This document shows, one piece after another, positions 1 to 13,470 of a DNA stretch of 64,000 bases. The stretch is from Temnothorax longispinosus (lineage: Eukaryota > Arthropoda > Insecta > Hymenoptera > Formicidae). The stretch is taken from contig NC_092360.1 of NCBI RefSeq assembly GCF_030848805.1, positions 2,480,001 to 2,544,000 of the forward strand, written 5' to 3'. A program made the translations under genes and the position numbers. The stretch's first letter is position 1. Each line of letters opens with the position of its first letter. The notes under the pieces are model-generated. The model had not been told where the DNA came from and searched no databases. It saw only the letters and a program-made list of their open reading frames with translations.

Positions 1-3000
1 TCCTGATATTATAATATTCTATTATAAACACATTACTTTATAATTTGACAGGATAACATAGATATTTACAATCTTTTCCTTTAATATGCATGTGCAATTG
101 TAAATTACGATAGCATCGTACAATAGTACAGACCTTCGTTCTGGTCAATATAACACCTCTCGATCATCGCATCCACATTTAATTTAATAAGCCCTACCAG
201 CGATATCTTGAAACGTAAGCGATTTTTTTGTCGACGATATTATCCCAAGGTGTCATTACTAAGCATCATTAAGGACAAGAGATATCAAGATATCGCCGCG
301 ATCATCACGGAAGTATTGTAGCTTCCGTCGTTGGGCCCCGGTGCCCCGGCAAGAAAACGTATCAGGCCCTGGCGAGCAAAAAGCCGAGGACAAGAGGCGT
401 AATGGCATCCGCTTTTTATTAGGCCGCCTTGCGAACCTTTCATTATAGCGAAACACCATTTGTCCATCGGGGGTAGATTGCTGCAGGAGAACGAGGCCGA
501 GGGAATCGAAGAATTCTTTCCAATAGCGGGACATCGGCGTTTCGTAGACTTTGAATAAACCATCTATTTGGATTTTTAACGATGCAGTTGTTAGACTCTA
601 ATAACGCAGCTTGACGTTTGCCTCGTCAGTGCGTGTAGTTTTTTAAGCCTCTGAACCGAGCAAGTTGCTTAATAAAAAGCCGTGCAGGGTGTATTGTTTG
701 AAATAAAAAAAACATTAAGATATATGTATATGCTTCTTTCTCTATTATTTAACTACTGGTTTTAAAATGTATTCAACTCGCAATTATTGCTATTAAGTAT
801 TGTTTTGTTGATAAAATATCTATTAGTCACATGTTAAATTTGAGCAATCATTGAGCATCACATTTTACGTTAATTAATAGCTTTCAGTAAGTCTATATCT
901 ACGCAAGATTCTTTACTTTCGTCGGAAGCAACAAATATATGTCTGTAAAGAAAATTATGATGCCACTGTTTTGAAATGTTAACATTTACGCAACGCATAT
1001 TACAAGCGATGCTTGTAGTAAAAAAATCTAGATTTGAATAAAAATCTCCATTCTAAATCGTAATATTGGTGTGAAAATCTGAAATTTCGCAATACCTCGT
1101 GTTTGAAATGCTCTCTTTCTTTCTCTCTCTAGAGCCAGTCTTTTCCCTTCTCGAGATGGATCGACGAAACCGCGATGTCCGACTAGCGAGATAATGAGAC
1201 GTCTCGATCCGCGGTTGCGGCCGTGGGATCGGGATATCGCGATTGGTGGGTGGGATTTATAATTGATGAGGGCCGTAGGTACGACGCCAAGGTGTCGTTA
1301 TCCGTGCTGACAAGATAATACTTGCGAAAGCCAAGAGACCTCTTCTCTTTTCCTTACCAGGTCTTCCTCCCCGTCTGCCTTTCTCTTCTCTTCCTCCCTC
1401 CTCGATAGCACTCCTATTTTCCTTGACTCGAGGATCGCATCTCTTCCCTTCTCCTTCTCTTTCTCTCTTCTTCTGGCCCGACGGCCCTTGAAGGAGAGAC
1501 CAACTACCAAGATAACGACTATGCACTATATACGTGCGCAGATGCATTATGCGATGGTGACTGCATTGCCGCAAATTTGCCGAAGCAAGTTCGTCGCGTT
1601 TAGTGGATTAACGTGTTCGCCGAACCAATCTTCTTCCAGATCGCTATTGCATTATCTCGAATTATTGACTACAAGCTATTAGAAAAATGAGCAAACAATG
1701 AATTGTATGTCACGATATATATTTTACACGGATGATTTATTTCCTTCATGATTGATCGAATGTGCGAAGTTTTTATTTTACTCGCAAATTATTTTACAAA
1801 TCATTACTTTATTTCATCATCCCAATTTCAGTATCTGTTTATTATGGTAATATTTAAAATGAAATTGAGTCTTTGTGTATTGATATAAGTTATTTTATAC
1901 GTGCAATTTAGAAATTTAAATTTTACGGCCAAGAATAATAATAATTATTATTATTCTGATTATCAAGCTGGCCTAAGTTTTTATTATTAAGTTCCGATTG
2001 TATATATGTATATGTTAGATAGATATGAATATAAAAGAATACGTATATAACGGGATAATGGGGAATAACGTTCTACATAATAAATTTATAAAATTAAATT
2101 TATTTCGCATTCTGGATCAACGCCACATCGGCCTTGTGATTGGCTTCTTTATTTCAAGAACGAGAAGAGAACCTAGAAGATTGCCGCCATTTCCCGGTGG
2201 AGTACCTTTGATAAGGAAGCTTCGAAGATTTATGTCCTCGATGGCCCCTCCTTTTCCCACCATCCTCGATTTCTTAGTCTCCTTCGCTCACGCACATCCA
2301 CGACCTTCCGCTCCGCCTTTGTGCTCATCTCGTCGAATACTTTTGTGCGCATCGCGCAAGATATTGCGGCAAGCTCTCTTACGCATTTATAATAAGAAAT
2401 TATAATAAAATAATTATATTAAAGAATTACACCACGTATGTTCTAAATCACAGATCGTTTTGATTATCTAGCGTTGCGTACGTTCTTTCTTTTGCATGAA
2501 GTCTATATAAAATAGCATCTTAATAGATAATATTTAATTTAGCACGTGATAACGAAAAATGTCCATAATAACAATACTGAATATAAATTAAACAGTTTAG
2601 TCTCTTAAAAAGTAAATTAAAAAATTTAAGATGTTGCACATATTATAAAAATATAATTTCTTGCTAAAGTATAAGCAAGAAATGATTTTAGATAAATAGA
2701 AAGTTTAAAAATGAGAATTACAATAAATATAATTATATATAACTGATATAAAAAATACATTAATATTGATATTTCTGTAAAAAGGTACCTAAATATTAGG
2801 TATCACATAACGCTTTCTACACCCATTATCACGTGACTCCATCCGTTTATACCTCCGAGTCTCGTCTTAGTCTCCGCGCAGCCTCCAAGGGTATATTTTC
2901 TTATCATTTTCTCATTTCCCGCATTGGGTCACGGCTTGGAAAGTCGCGAAGTGAAAGAGGAACAGAGATCAAGCGGAAATGAGAAGGAGAGGAATTGACT

Positions 3001-3555
3001 GCAGAAAGAATGAGAGAGGAGAGAGAGAGCTCCGGCGGGGGTTGCAAGTACTTCGGGGTGCAGAGGATCGTGGAAAAGGAACGAGCTTGTTATCTCGCTG
3101 GTGGTAGATAGAGACTCACCTTTTTCGCACCGCCGGCTCACCGCCCCGCCGCGCGCCGGTCTCCCCTTTTGCACGAGCTCGTGCTTGTTCGATAAGGAAT
3201 TTGATTTAAAAATTCCGACGACTCGCCATTTTATGTAAATACACGTAGACGGTTCGACGGGCAGGAAAAATCAGCGACGGAGGTGCCATAGTCCCCTCCT
3301 CCTCCCCGCCCTCCAACTACGACGGGGTTGTTTTTCCTTTTACGCGTAAAGGGGCGAGAGCGCGGGGCAAGCGCGATGGCGTATGCTAAAATTACACTAG
3401 ACGTCATATTTACATATTTCCTATTTTGTGAATTTAGATTATTTACTACTAGCGCATGTAGCTCGTACGATCTTATCAAAGATAGTTCTTGGAATGAAGA
3501 GATGGATTTTTGATTATCAGTTAACAGGAATTATTCTCATATTTGAATGCGCTTA
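1..3555. other. Non-coding stretch, mostly AT-rich, with two GC-richer islands
   Basis: No exon could be supported. Bases 240-560 are less AT-rich and hold two overlapping minus-strand open frames of about 90 codons; no splice-framed exon or family motif is visible. Bases 1120-1510 hold a pyrimidine-rich tract on the plus strand (dense at about 1338-1480), which gives the low-complexity Arg/Glu/Lys-rich minus-strand frames there. Bases 2130-2360 and 2820-3400 are moderately GC-rich. The rest is AT-rich DNA without recognisable structure apart from the palindrome listed separately. Confidence 0.6.
1933..1956. repeat. Perfect 24-bp AT-rich palindrome
   Basis: The sequence GAATAATAATAA followed directly by its exact reverse complement forms a perfect 24-base palindrome built of ATA/TAT triplets. 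It probably arose by microsatellite slippage and could extrude a cruciform. No function is implied. Confidence 0.8.
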
Positions 3556-3781
3556 CACTGCAAATTCAAGTGTTATTTTGATACATGAATATGAATAAAC
3601 GTTTAAAAATGACACATTTGACTAGCTCTTTTTACATGTTTCTTTAAATTACGTCATTTAACACGTTTAATCGTATTAAATTAAAAGTTACGTTCAATTA
3701 CGTTAAATGACGTGATTTAAAACGGAAAGAAATGTGTAAGAAGAGCTAGTCAGCTAAAATAACACACTTGGACTTGCAGTG
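3556..3781. mobile_element. MITE-like element with long terminal inverted repeats
   Basis: The left end reads CACTGCAAATTCAAGTG and the right end, reverse complemented, reads CACTGCAAGTCCAAGTG. The match continues inward through GTTATTTT, then TGACTAGCTCTT, ACATxTTTCTTT and CACGTCATTTAA, so the arms are roughly 90 bases each. The left arm carries about 40 extra bases after GTTATTTT that the right arm lacks. No open frame is inside. This is the layout of a non-autonomous DNA transposon (MITE, fold-back type). The target duplication is not clear; CTTA lies just outside both ends and is a candidate. Confidence 0.75.
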
Positions 3782-4824
3782 CACTTAATAAATTTGACAT
3801 ATTATTATTTAATCTCATTTTTTAATGGCAGACCTCCTGGCGGAAAAGAGAAAAAATCTTTAATAATATTTGCATATTATATAATTTAATATTTTAATAT
3901 TTAATAAAACGCAATTGTTTGCAACAATTAAAAAAAATTACATTAACATATATACACTTTTTATGCATTTACATTATTTGTTATTATTGATTTCGGCGTT
4001 TCCCAAAATTTGATAAAACACCCCAATTTGCAAATATGTACATTTAATTAATGTCCACGATTAACATCACAGATTCGAATTCGTAAAATACTCTCAACGG
4101 TCAGTCCACGGATTTTTGTTTTAATCGATCGGACATTGACGACAAAGACAAGGCTCCTTTCGCGGAAATTTCACTCGGCGGGGCCACTCGTGTCCTTTGC
4201 GATACTTCCATTACGATGAGCATTACGTGACGGCGGCAAGGAGTAGAGAACACGAGGGTGGAAAGCAGATAGCGAAAGAAAGATGGGCTCGTCGCGCACG
4301 CAAATGCGAGTACACAGGTACGACGTGCCGAGCAATTAACTTAATGTCTTCGAGCCATTAGCCCGTCGGTGGTACGACACTTCGTAAACACTGTCCGCTT
4401 GTCTTGATTGGGTACCGGCCCTATCACGAAGCAAGACAAAGAGACGATCTGTACTGATGCGCGCCTTGATAAATCGAAAGTCGATACGACCAATTATCGA
4501 TTTTGCGTGCGAGCCCCGGGCGTCGCGTCGTCGTAAGAGCTTTCCGAAACGAGATAATTGAATAAGAATTTCAGTGTAAGTTATTACACATCGCAATATT
4601 ACTGTATTTCTTAATAATAGATAGACACCAAGATAGACACTTTTGTCGCCATTAAAAAAATTAAATTTTTGCTCCAAACTCACGCTTTATTTAGTGAATT
4701 TATCATAACAAAGTCATTAAAACTGCCAGAAAAAATTACAAAATTCAATGGGTTTAAGATGATCGAAGAAATTAACCTGATCAAGGGCACATCGTCGTAC
4801 CACACATATTGCAGCCGTACAATT
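3782..4824. other. Non-coding stretch
   Basis: AT-rich at first, then moderately GC-rich at 4130-4560. A 115-codon minus-strand open frame spans 4336-4683, but its first third is low-complexity AT-rich translation and no domain or splice-framed exon is visible, so it was not called as a gene. Confidence 0.5.
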
Positions 4825-5080
4825 ATACTGTTAAATATTAAAAGATGAAATTTAAACCAATACCTTAAGTTAAATAACATTTTGTTATTTTAACTGCCAT
4901 GTGTGTCGAAATTTATTATTTTAACACGAAACAGTATTATCTTAACTCCATTGGTTTAGTTAAATTAATTCATTGTTTTAATTAAATTAACGATATATTG
5001 AATAGAAACAGTGGCGACCTATAGGAATGGTTAAAAATTGAGTATATATAATTTGACTCTACGAATTTAACAATTTACAG
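4825..5080 (+). repeat. Dispersed repeat, copy A
   Basis: This stretch matches 30871-31149 along its whole length in the same orientation, at about 80% by eye. Shared landmarks in order are CTGTTAAATATTAAA, GAAATTTAAACCAATA, AATAACATTTTGT, ATGTGTGTC, AAATTTATTATTTTAAC, TTTTAATTAAATTAA, CGACCTA and AATTTGAC followed by CGAATTTAAC. The two ends resemble each other weakly in inverted orientation (GTTAAAT near both). There is no open frame. It is most likely a non-autonomous DNA transposon or other short interspersed element. Confidence 0.8.
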
Positions 5081-5084
5081 TACC

Positions 5085-5640
5085 GTGTTTCCGTTTTCCG
5101 GACATAAGTAACGGTTCGCGAGACACGCAGCTCGCTTGGGAAGGCAGACGCCGCGTATGCAAATATATGATCCCCTTGAAGGATCAACGTCGTTGTCAGA
5201 GAACGAGCCAACGAGTCGCTCGTCCTTGTCCGCCTCTCTCGGCCCCGTTCGTCGCAATGTGCGCCGGATGACCAACCGGCTATGGCGAGCGCGATACACC
5301 AGGCGCACTGTGCGACACGTGGGTGCACCGGCACACGTATGTACACGTACCATTATATCGGGATCACCTGCTGCTGCTGCGGCTGCTGCTGCTGCTGCTT
5401 TGTCCACATGCTGCCCGCAGGCTGATCGTGCGGCCGACACCGGGCTCGCTCCTATCCGTCCGTTCCCGATGCGCACTAGGACATCTTTTTCCCGCACCGC
5501 CGATCGTTTTTCAGGACGGGTGATAGACGGGTGCTCACGATACCTTCGCAAATCGACCAATAAGAAAGAGAACCTGGCACTTTGTCTCCCTCGAGACTGT
5601 CTTGTCTATTTAGCGCGATCTTCTGCCCGAAGGAGGAATA
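5085..5640. other. CpG-rich block, apparently non-coding
   Basis: GC-rich and CpG-rich DNA flanked by AT-rich DNA. It is open in several frames on both strands (up to 172 codons on plus, 161 on minus), which is expected when stop codons are scarce. The frames contain homopolymer runs from the CTG repeat and no recognisable domain. The block may be regulatory or an unannotated exon. Confidence 0.5.
5368..5399 (+). repeat. Interrupted (CTG)n microsatellite
   Basis: Ten near-perfect CTG units with one CGG interruption. In different frames it gives poly-Ala, poly-Leu or poly-Cys, which explains the odd translated frames of this block. Confidence 0.9.
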
Positions 5641-8600
5641 TAGGACAGGAATGAGATTTTTATATAATTTTGATTTTTGTAATTTTTTTCCAAAATGTGT
5701 ACTTTCTCTCCCTCTTTTGTATTGTTCTTTTAATGTATTTTCTCATTTTATATATATTTTTAGTAGTTTTTATTCTTATTTGAATATACAATCTCATGCA
5801 CATATTATGAATTAATAAAATTTTAATATTAATAAAATATATATGTATTAATCCGGTATTAATACATATGTGTATGTTTAAATTGTTCATGGTTAAAATA
5901 AGCAATGTATTAATAAGCTCTTTTTTACCAATGCTTTCCGGAAATTCGTGGTTCTGTTACATAAAAATATGAATTCTGCGAGAAATATTTATTATAATAT
6001 ATTATATTTTCCATATCGAAACGTGTTATCTTAATATACGCTATTTTATAAGATTTATTTTTTGTCGATATTAATTGCAAGCTTCTTTTCTTTTTTTTTC
6101 AATGAACAATTATAATATTAGTGTTGTCTCTTTTTCTCTTTCCTTAAAAAGATATCGGTGTTGGAAGGATTGCTCTATCGCGAATTAATACAATATAATA
6201 CCTGACCGAAAGCTATTAAGTGCATCCATGACCTTGACTCGCGTTTGCATCTCTACCTGCTGCTGTCCGCCGGTCGGCGAGAGATCGATCTCGATCGTTG
6301 GGAACGGAAGGAGCCATGTATACGTATGGCTTCCTGTTCTTTTTTTGGAGCCCAAACTGACTCCCAGATCAATTAAGCACAAGGAATTTAGGTTCTACCA
6401 AAGGACGTTCTCACGGTTGATCGACGTTTATGCTACATGTACATGTGTGTGTGTGTGAATCTAATTCGTGTATTCATATATGAGATCTCTCTGGACCTAC
6501 AGATCTGACGCGCGTATAGACGCGCATATAGGTATATAGGCGTCAGTCTCTGCGTTTGACTCCTTTTTAGTAGACGATCTTCCAGACGGTTTGCTACCGT
6601 CAGTCCTGAAACATCGTTCTTCGATCGTTCTTCAGGATTCCGGCAGATTGCCTCGTTTACGGCTCATATCACCCTACAAGACACTGTTAATTCTTCCCAT
6701 CCTCTCACGCGCACTCCACAGCTCTGTGCCTGTCCTTTCTCTTGGACTCTTACCTTTCTTTATATATGTATATATTGGATGTATATAGTATATAAAGACT
6801 TTGTCATGCTGTCCGGTGATCACATGATTGACTCCTTTGACCGATGAATCAAACTCGATGTCCATGGAAATTTATCTTTTGGCGTAAGCAATTTTATTCC
6901 AAATATTTAGATAGAGTTTATAAATAAAAATAATAACGCACGAAAAATAATGTCCATTATCACAATTGCGATTTACTCAAACTAATTTTTTATATTAATA
7001 TTATTTACTATTTAATATTATTTTTATTTTTTGAAAAAGAACTTTTGCTTTAGACATTGAAAAATAAATTATTTAAATGATAGATTACTATATCATTCTA
7101 TATACGTATTATATATGTATATAAATTGTTATCTTTTAATGGAAATTATTATTATTTTTATTTACTGCACTTTTAAAAACTGAAAGAGAATATCTTGTAA
7201 TCCGAAAATGAAATGTTCTTGATATCAGAAACTCGTAATTTTTATAACATCGTACTTACATATATGGATATTTCCAACAATAATTAAATTATTCTTTTAT
7301 TTAAAAATCAAGCGAAATTAGCTACAGACAGTATTTCAAAGTTTACCCGTCTCGATCATTAGAGGACAGATTTCTTACCATCGAAAATGCACAAAAGATA
7401 TAATAGCGAGGAGAGGACAGATGATCGCCTCGATTTAAAATAAAGGCAAACGAATTTGATCGACTTCAATTATTAATACAGGAAATCGTAATGGGGACAG
7501 CCTTTTAAGCACTTTCTTTCAACAGATAGAATATAATCGGCCGCTGATATCGAGTCAACCCTCAACAAGGGGCAGCCTAATTAACGTCATTTCGAAAAGA
7601 GCGGGTGACTCGTTCGCTCAAAAGTAAACAGCTCGAGCCGGTCCCAATTATCGAAATAGGATATCGAATTAGCAGCAAGATCCGTTATCTAACTGTCAGA
7701 TCATTATCTGGTAACAGTAGCCAATTAACACACTGTTAATTCAATTGATCGCAATTTTTTCAATGCAGGTCAGGTGCTAATACAAATATCCGAATATATT
7801 AGCCAAACCAAAATTTTTATCATTAATATTTTTGGACAGATGACAGCTATAAATATTATAACAAAACATAATTCCGTGTTACAAAAAAAAATAATCTGTC
7901 AATATCTAATGCCAAACTGAAATGAGTTATCGATCTGATAAAAAGTAAATTATTTTTTGTCATCCGGTAATAAAAAAATTCCAGAATAATACTTTCAATT
8001 GCTGTGATATTGTCGTCGTCGTCGTCGTAGTCTCTCAACGAAATCTGACACTCGCGTTCGCTCCTCGATGACAGATCGGGATATAATTTTGTGTACACGA
8101 AAGGGACGAATCTAAAAAGAACTTAGCTTGTGTACACCGTGACTCCTGAGGGACAATTAGGGCAGCCTACGGTACCGCAGGATATCCCACAGTGCCTTCC
8201 AGCTAATGTACCCGCGCTGGTCAGATTACATTACCCTACTGTCACGAAGAAAAGTCGATATATTACGTACGTTGAAAATATTAAATAAAGTGGTTAATTA
8301 CGTACTACAATTTTGGATTGCGATTATATAATTATGCATAATTTCTTTTTATTTTATTACACAAAATCATATTAAAGGCCAATGAAAAAAAAGATAATAT
8401 TGTTTGTGCGTGTTATGTTTTTTAATTAAAAATTTCATTATTTATAGTTACGTATAAACATTATATAAACTGCTTGAATAGAGTTTTTGCATAGCCTAAA
8501 TTTAAATAAAGACAAACTTTGCTTGGTAAAATTCTCTCAACATTCAAATACAATTATATTTTTGGAACATAAAGAAAATGAAAGGAAATTAAGAAAAAAA

Positions 8601-10495
8601 GAGAAATAAGAAATTACAATTATAGCTCTTCTTCTTACATTTACAATCCCTCTTTCTACTATCTGCATATACATATGCATCTTACTATCTGTTGAACCTT
8701 GATACCGTCAGAATATATCAAAATATCGGCGGAAAGTCGTACTGCCACCCTCTGATTACAATGTGAGATAGCAACAGAGTTATTAGGCTACATCTCGGTA
8801 AGAAAGGGCGGAAAGTATAAAGGAAAATAGAAATGTCAACGGGTTTTACCTTGAAAATGGAGATTGCCATACGACGGCTTGTTAATTATATTCTTGACTG
8901 CCAGCTGACGTAATAATATCCTTGCCAAACGAGATTTATTTTCTTCTTCTCTTACGAAGCAACACATTATATATTGTCGATCAATATGATAATTTCGGAA
9001 ATCTCTTTTTCATCCAGTACTTTTTAAATGGAAGAGATATGCGTTTTTTTCAGCCAGATACTTCTTGCAGTAATCTTTTCTCTGAAAAATATTCCGTCTC
9101 GCAGCACGTGAAAATGTGGAGCAGATTTGATTGGATAATCCTGCTCAAGCTTTTATTAAATCTCACAAAAGTGTTGAATATCATATAGGTGTATGTAGGC
9201 ATACACGAGCGCCGCGGACATAAAATGGATAACTTTATTTCTCTGACATGAAAATTAATTATGCTTCCTTGAAATAACTCCATTTCCGGCCATCTCTTTA
9301 AATAAACATTTATTCTCTCAGCAGTATTTCACTTATAAAATAATATGCACAATGTGAATAATATCCTATAAATTTCTTTTTCATTCTCATCTCCAAGGAA
9401 ATAAGAATTCGTTCTCGATTCGTCCGCATTCGCCCGGACGCCTTTAATTGAGCCAATCGACCACGGATTATCTATATTAAGCCTCGTCTATCGTTTCGCT
9501 GCTTACTGCTGATTCTGCTCGCGTAATTTCGCGACTGCCAAATAATTCGATCCCAGATCGTCAGATTTAAGTAGAAGAGGGAAGGAAGCGCAAAATGAAT
9601 GCAATCGATACGCCTCGTCCCTAGATAATTATTTCCGGATTAAAATAAAATTTCTAATAAAATACTCTTCTTCCTTTTCCCGGATTCACACACAGATATA
9701 TTTTTTCAGAGACAATAAAATACATAATATCTTTGACATATATAATACGTATAAATTTATAATAGCAATTTTAGTATATAAAGCTTGCATGTACAAACAC
9801 ACACACATTAAAAGCGTATATACATCAAATAAATATAAAAATAGCTTCCACAATATCTATAAAAGGTGTTCTATGATAAATAAATCTTTGTAGTAATTTT
9901 TAGTTAACAAAGATTGTTTTAAGTATTGCATACTTTATCGTGACGCTATATGGATCATGTTACAGTAGTGTTTATGTGAATAATGATCCACTATTATACA
10001 AAGCCTTAATGTTTATTATATTGCAATTACTTTTAAGCATCTTTAATATAATACAAAAGAAGAAAGATATTGAAAATTTATTGATTAAAAAAAAGAAATG
10101 ATTGATAGATCTGTAGATCCGCGCGACCACTCATTTCTTCGCGCACCACACTGCAGTGTTAAGAATTATGTCCGCGCAATTTTATTATAGAGATATTAAT
10201 AATTTTTCATTTATATAACTAATAAAAAGTAGGAAGACTTTGACAAGAAATTAAATTACTGGAGTGTCTTACATTTTGCACAAACACATTTTACTTCAAA
10301 ATGGAATTTTAATACTTAAGTTGGTCAAGATGAGCGATCAATAAAATTTTATAAAATTTATTTAAAAAAGACATAACGCATAAACATTTCTACTGAACGT
10401 CAATTTATTCTACAATTGTCAAAAAATTTCTAATTACAAAGTATGCGAAATATTCAGGGTATCGCGCACATGGCCAATTCAACCAAATGACCGTG
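5641..10495. other. Long AT-rich non-coding stretch
   Basis: No exon was found. It contains the hairpin at 5841-5869, a short GT run near 6445, an imperfect (GTC)n near 8013-8030 and a CA run near 9798. Less AT-rich patches at 6200-6860, 7370-7750 and 8030-8240 have a more random base mix and could be regulatory, but show nothing specific. Confidence 0.5.
5841..5869. repeat. Hairpin with perfect 12-bp stem
   Basis: ATATGTATTAAT, a 5-base loop CCGGT, then the exact reverse complement of the first arm. No run of T on either side marks it as a terminator and no gene is near. Confidence 0.75.
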
Positions 10496-10886
10496 TTATT
10501 TACATCGTGCTTGAACGTTATACGGCCACAGTAGCCTACGAGCCCCTTAATCCCACAACAATCTTCAGTGGTCCGCCGATAGGTTACGTCGCCGGCAATA
10601 AAACCAAGAACACGTTGTGCGGTCCGCCGACGACGATTGGACGATTTACGGACGACCAGTCGAAACCCCGCCGGAGGACGCGGAGGAAGAGAGACTCATC
10701 GAAAGAGATCCGCCGCGGTCTTTTAGGACGGTGGCCATTATAGCTCGAAGGCAGGCCGATTCTCGTGGTCGCAGAAGCGTGTTGATGAGCCCAGGAGACG
10801 GTTTCGGTTAATCACGCAATTTTCCCGGTTCCTATCAAGCGCTTACCCTTCGTGCAAGGAGGTAGAAAGGGGTCCCAGTGATGGGC

Positions 10887-10924
<38 letters not shown>

Positions 10925-11200
10925 CCGGTCGGTTAAAGAACGAAGCGATGGCGCAGAATGGCGGTGGGCAATTGCTCGTAACTCGCTAAAACGCCCCCTC
11001 CTTCCCCGTCTATATCTATACCTGCCCCAAACCGGAGACCGTCGCGACCAGCAAAACCCCGTTAAACTCGACCGGCGAGAGCCCTCGGCAGAACCTGGCC
11101 GACCCTTCATCAGGGCGACGATCTTGCTTCCTTCCTTCCTTCCTTCCTCGATGAAAGGGTTGGCCGCTCTTTAGCCACGGGGATGGACTATCTTGCAAGA
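10496..11200. other. CpG-rich block with GA and TTCC microsatellites
   Basis: A GC-rich block with many CpG dinucleotides. It contains an interrupted (GA)n at 10887-10923 and five TTCC units at 11128-11147. Open frames on both strands (up to 98 codons) run through these repeats and encode Arg/Glu or Leu/Ser low-complexity sequence, so none is called as coding. Confidence 0.55.
10887..10923 (+). repeat. (GA)n microsatellite
   Basis: GA dinucleotide run with one AAAG interruption. In the GA-purine orientation it is a GAGA-type sequence, which is common in insect promoters and enhancers, but no promoter is supported here. Confidence 0.9.
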
Positions 11201-13470
11201 AATTAACCCGTTAATATTTAGTACAGCCAGTAGCGATTTCCGTCACGATTTCGGCAGTTTTGTGAAAAGAAAGGGCATACTAAACGAAAGTGATCTTGGT
11301 CTTAATAGCAGTTCTCACAGCAGTCCACGCTTTTAATAAAATATCAACGCTATTAAAAGCATTCGTGATACTCGTATAAAGGAACAAATCATTCCATTGC
11401 CACTTTCTTTCAATATTTATTTACGAATGTTGTGATACATAAAATTATAAAAATTGACATGTAAGATATAATCTTTTAATTTTTACACGTAATGTTAAAA
11501 AACTTAATTTTAAATTTCATTAAAGTAAAGTTAATTAAAATTAAAGATTGTTATTACCGTAAAATTGATCATTTCTTCAATTCTTAATTAATAAACAGGA
11601 AAGTTATTAATGTCCTGGCTCCTGGCTTATGCACCCATATTTGTGATTAAGATTCGTAAGTTTTAATATATATTGTATAATAAAAGAGCAAATCACAACC
11701 ATCGTCGTGTTTCGCCACCGCCTTAATTTTGTCGCGAGCAAGCAAACATGTCGCGAGATATCGAAAAGTCGCGATGCAAAAGCACGATGCTGTACGTGCG
11801 TAAAACGAAAAGAGATAAATCAGAAGATGGAAGGAAAGAGAGAGGGAGAGAGGAAAGACGAGAGCGGGATGGAAAACAGGAGGGTTTGGTTGGGTAGTTG
11901 GGTACTCGGAAACTCGCGGAGACCCCCTAACGAGCTCTTTTCTTCCCTTCCTATTTATTTCTGTTCCTTATTTAACCAGCCCCAACTAGCCATTCTCCGT
12001 CCTCCTTCGTTCCTCGTTTCAGCTTCCTCCGGCGAAACACCAAAAGTCCTCTTTCTTCGATGCAGCAGCAGTGAATCCACCCTCGAGCGGGGACCGAGCT
12101 CGAGGACTGCTTGAATAAATGGGAGGAGAGAAAGTATGGAGAAGGTATATACGTTGTAAATATACATGACAGAATGTCAAATATCGTCGCAATTGAACAA
12201 AAATCGTAATTCGCGAAATTGTAATAAATAATATTTATTTTAAATGTATTATCTTGCTTCGCTTCTTCTCGTTGGTTCTATTGATGCTTTTATTCTCTCA
12301 GTGAATACGAATTATTTTTTTCACAAAATACATGATATGATTTCATATGTATTATATATTTAAATATAATTATATTACGTTTAACTAGAAAGCTTGATAC
12401 TTGATATTGCATAGAAATTTTGCATTAATATGCCGAATTTATATTTATTTTTTCGATTTCTTCTCCAAGTTCATTTTGGTTCATTTTATGGTAGATTATT
12501 TCAAGCAAAATGTATAAACATGATCAGAGATGTAATCATGATAAATATTTGTAGTTAATTTCTGTCGAATTTATCGCGTCGCCACATGATGTTTCAGAGA
12601 GTCTTATCTACATTTTTTTTCTCTCGCAACGTTTATTAGAAAAGTAATCGTGAGCCCATATAATAAACATAATCCTATCTCCTTCTTTTTCTCGCGTTAA
12701 TCCTCGTAGGAACCACCGCGGTCTATTATTAATGATATTCCGCATGCTATTCCTCAACGTAGGTGAAATAAAAAATGGCGTTCTCGCGACTTTGCCACCC
12801 CAATGTCCCCGCGAGGGGTGACGCAAGGGGGGGGGGGCAGGGAGGTGCGACGAGGTGAGGCGAGATGGAAGGAACGACGAGGGTGAGACTGCACGAATAA
12901 AAATGCCCCGTTCCTGAAGGGTAGGCGGTGGGTGTGGTGGTCGGAATTGGGTAGCGTGTTCCAACGACTTGTGATCTGATCAATAAGCCGGCATAGGGGA
13001 TTATTTCGCGGCATGACTTTTTTTCGTGTATGTGCGCGTGTTCTACGAGTGTGTACCCGTAAAACCGGGCTATAAGTCTGCATTAGTGATATATGCGGGA
13101 GATTCTTCGTATTGAAAAACAACAACAGTCGCAAATAATAGCTGAACAAACCAGCAGCATTTGATAACAATGTCATTGCAATAAATAATATACACGTAAT
13201 AATAGTGCGTAAAAATATTACTAACCATATAAGAAAGAAAGAGAAATATATTTTTATATATTGTAAAATACGTTCTATTTATATCTATAGGAGGGATAAA
13301 AAATATTATAATTATAGTGTTATTATATAGTTTATAGTTTATAAGAAAATCACACATCACAATAGATAACGTTGTAATCTAATATGAAATTAAGAGCGAT
13401 TGCCCATTTTTAAAATATTCATCGAATACTCGTGTAAAATGTAAATATCTCTCTCTTTCTGATCTTCTCG
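11201..13470. other. Non-coding stretch with a purine-rich patch and G-runs
   Basis: AT-rich on both sides. Bases 11700-12130 are purine-rich then pyrimidine-rich on the plus strand, giving a 135-codon low-complexity frame. Bases 12770-12960 are GC-rich with a run of nine or more G near 12829 and further G-runs. No splice-framed exon is visible. Confidence 0.5.

Noticed and set aside
4336..4683. 115-codon minus-strand frame
   Set aside because: Composition shifts from AT-rich to CpG-rich within the frame, with no motif and no splice support.
5136..5654. 172-codon plus frame with poly-Ala
   Set aside because: Poly-Ala comes from the CTG repeat, a 161-codon minus frame overlaps it, and no motif is visible.
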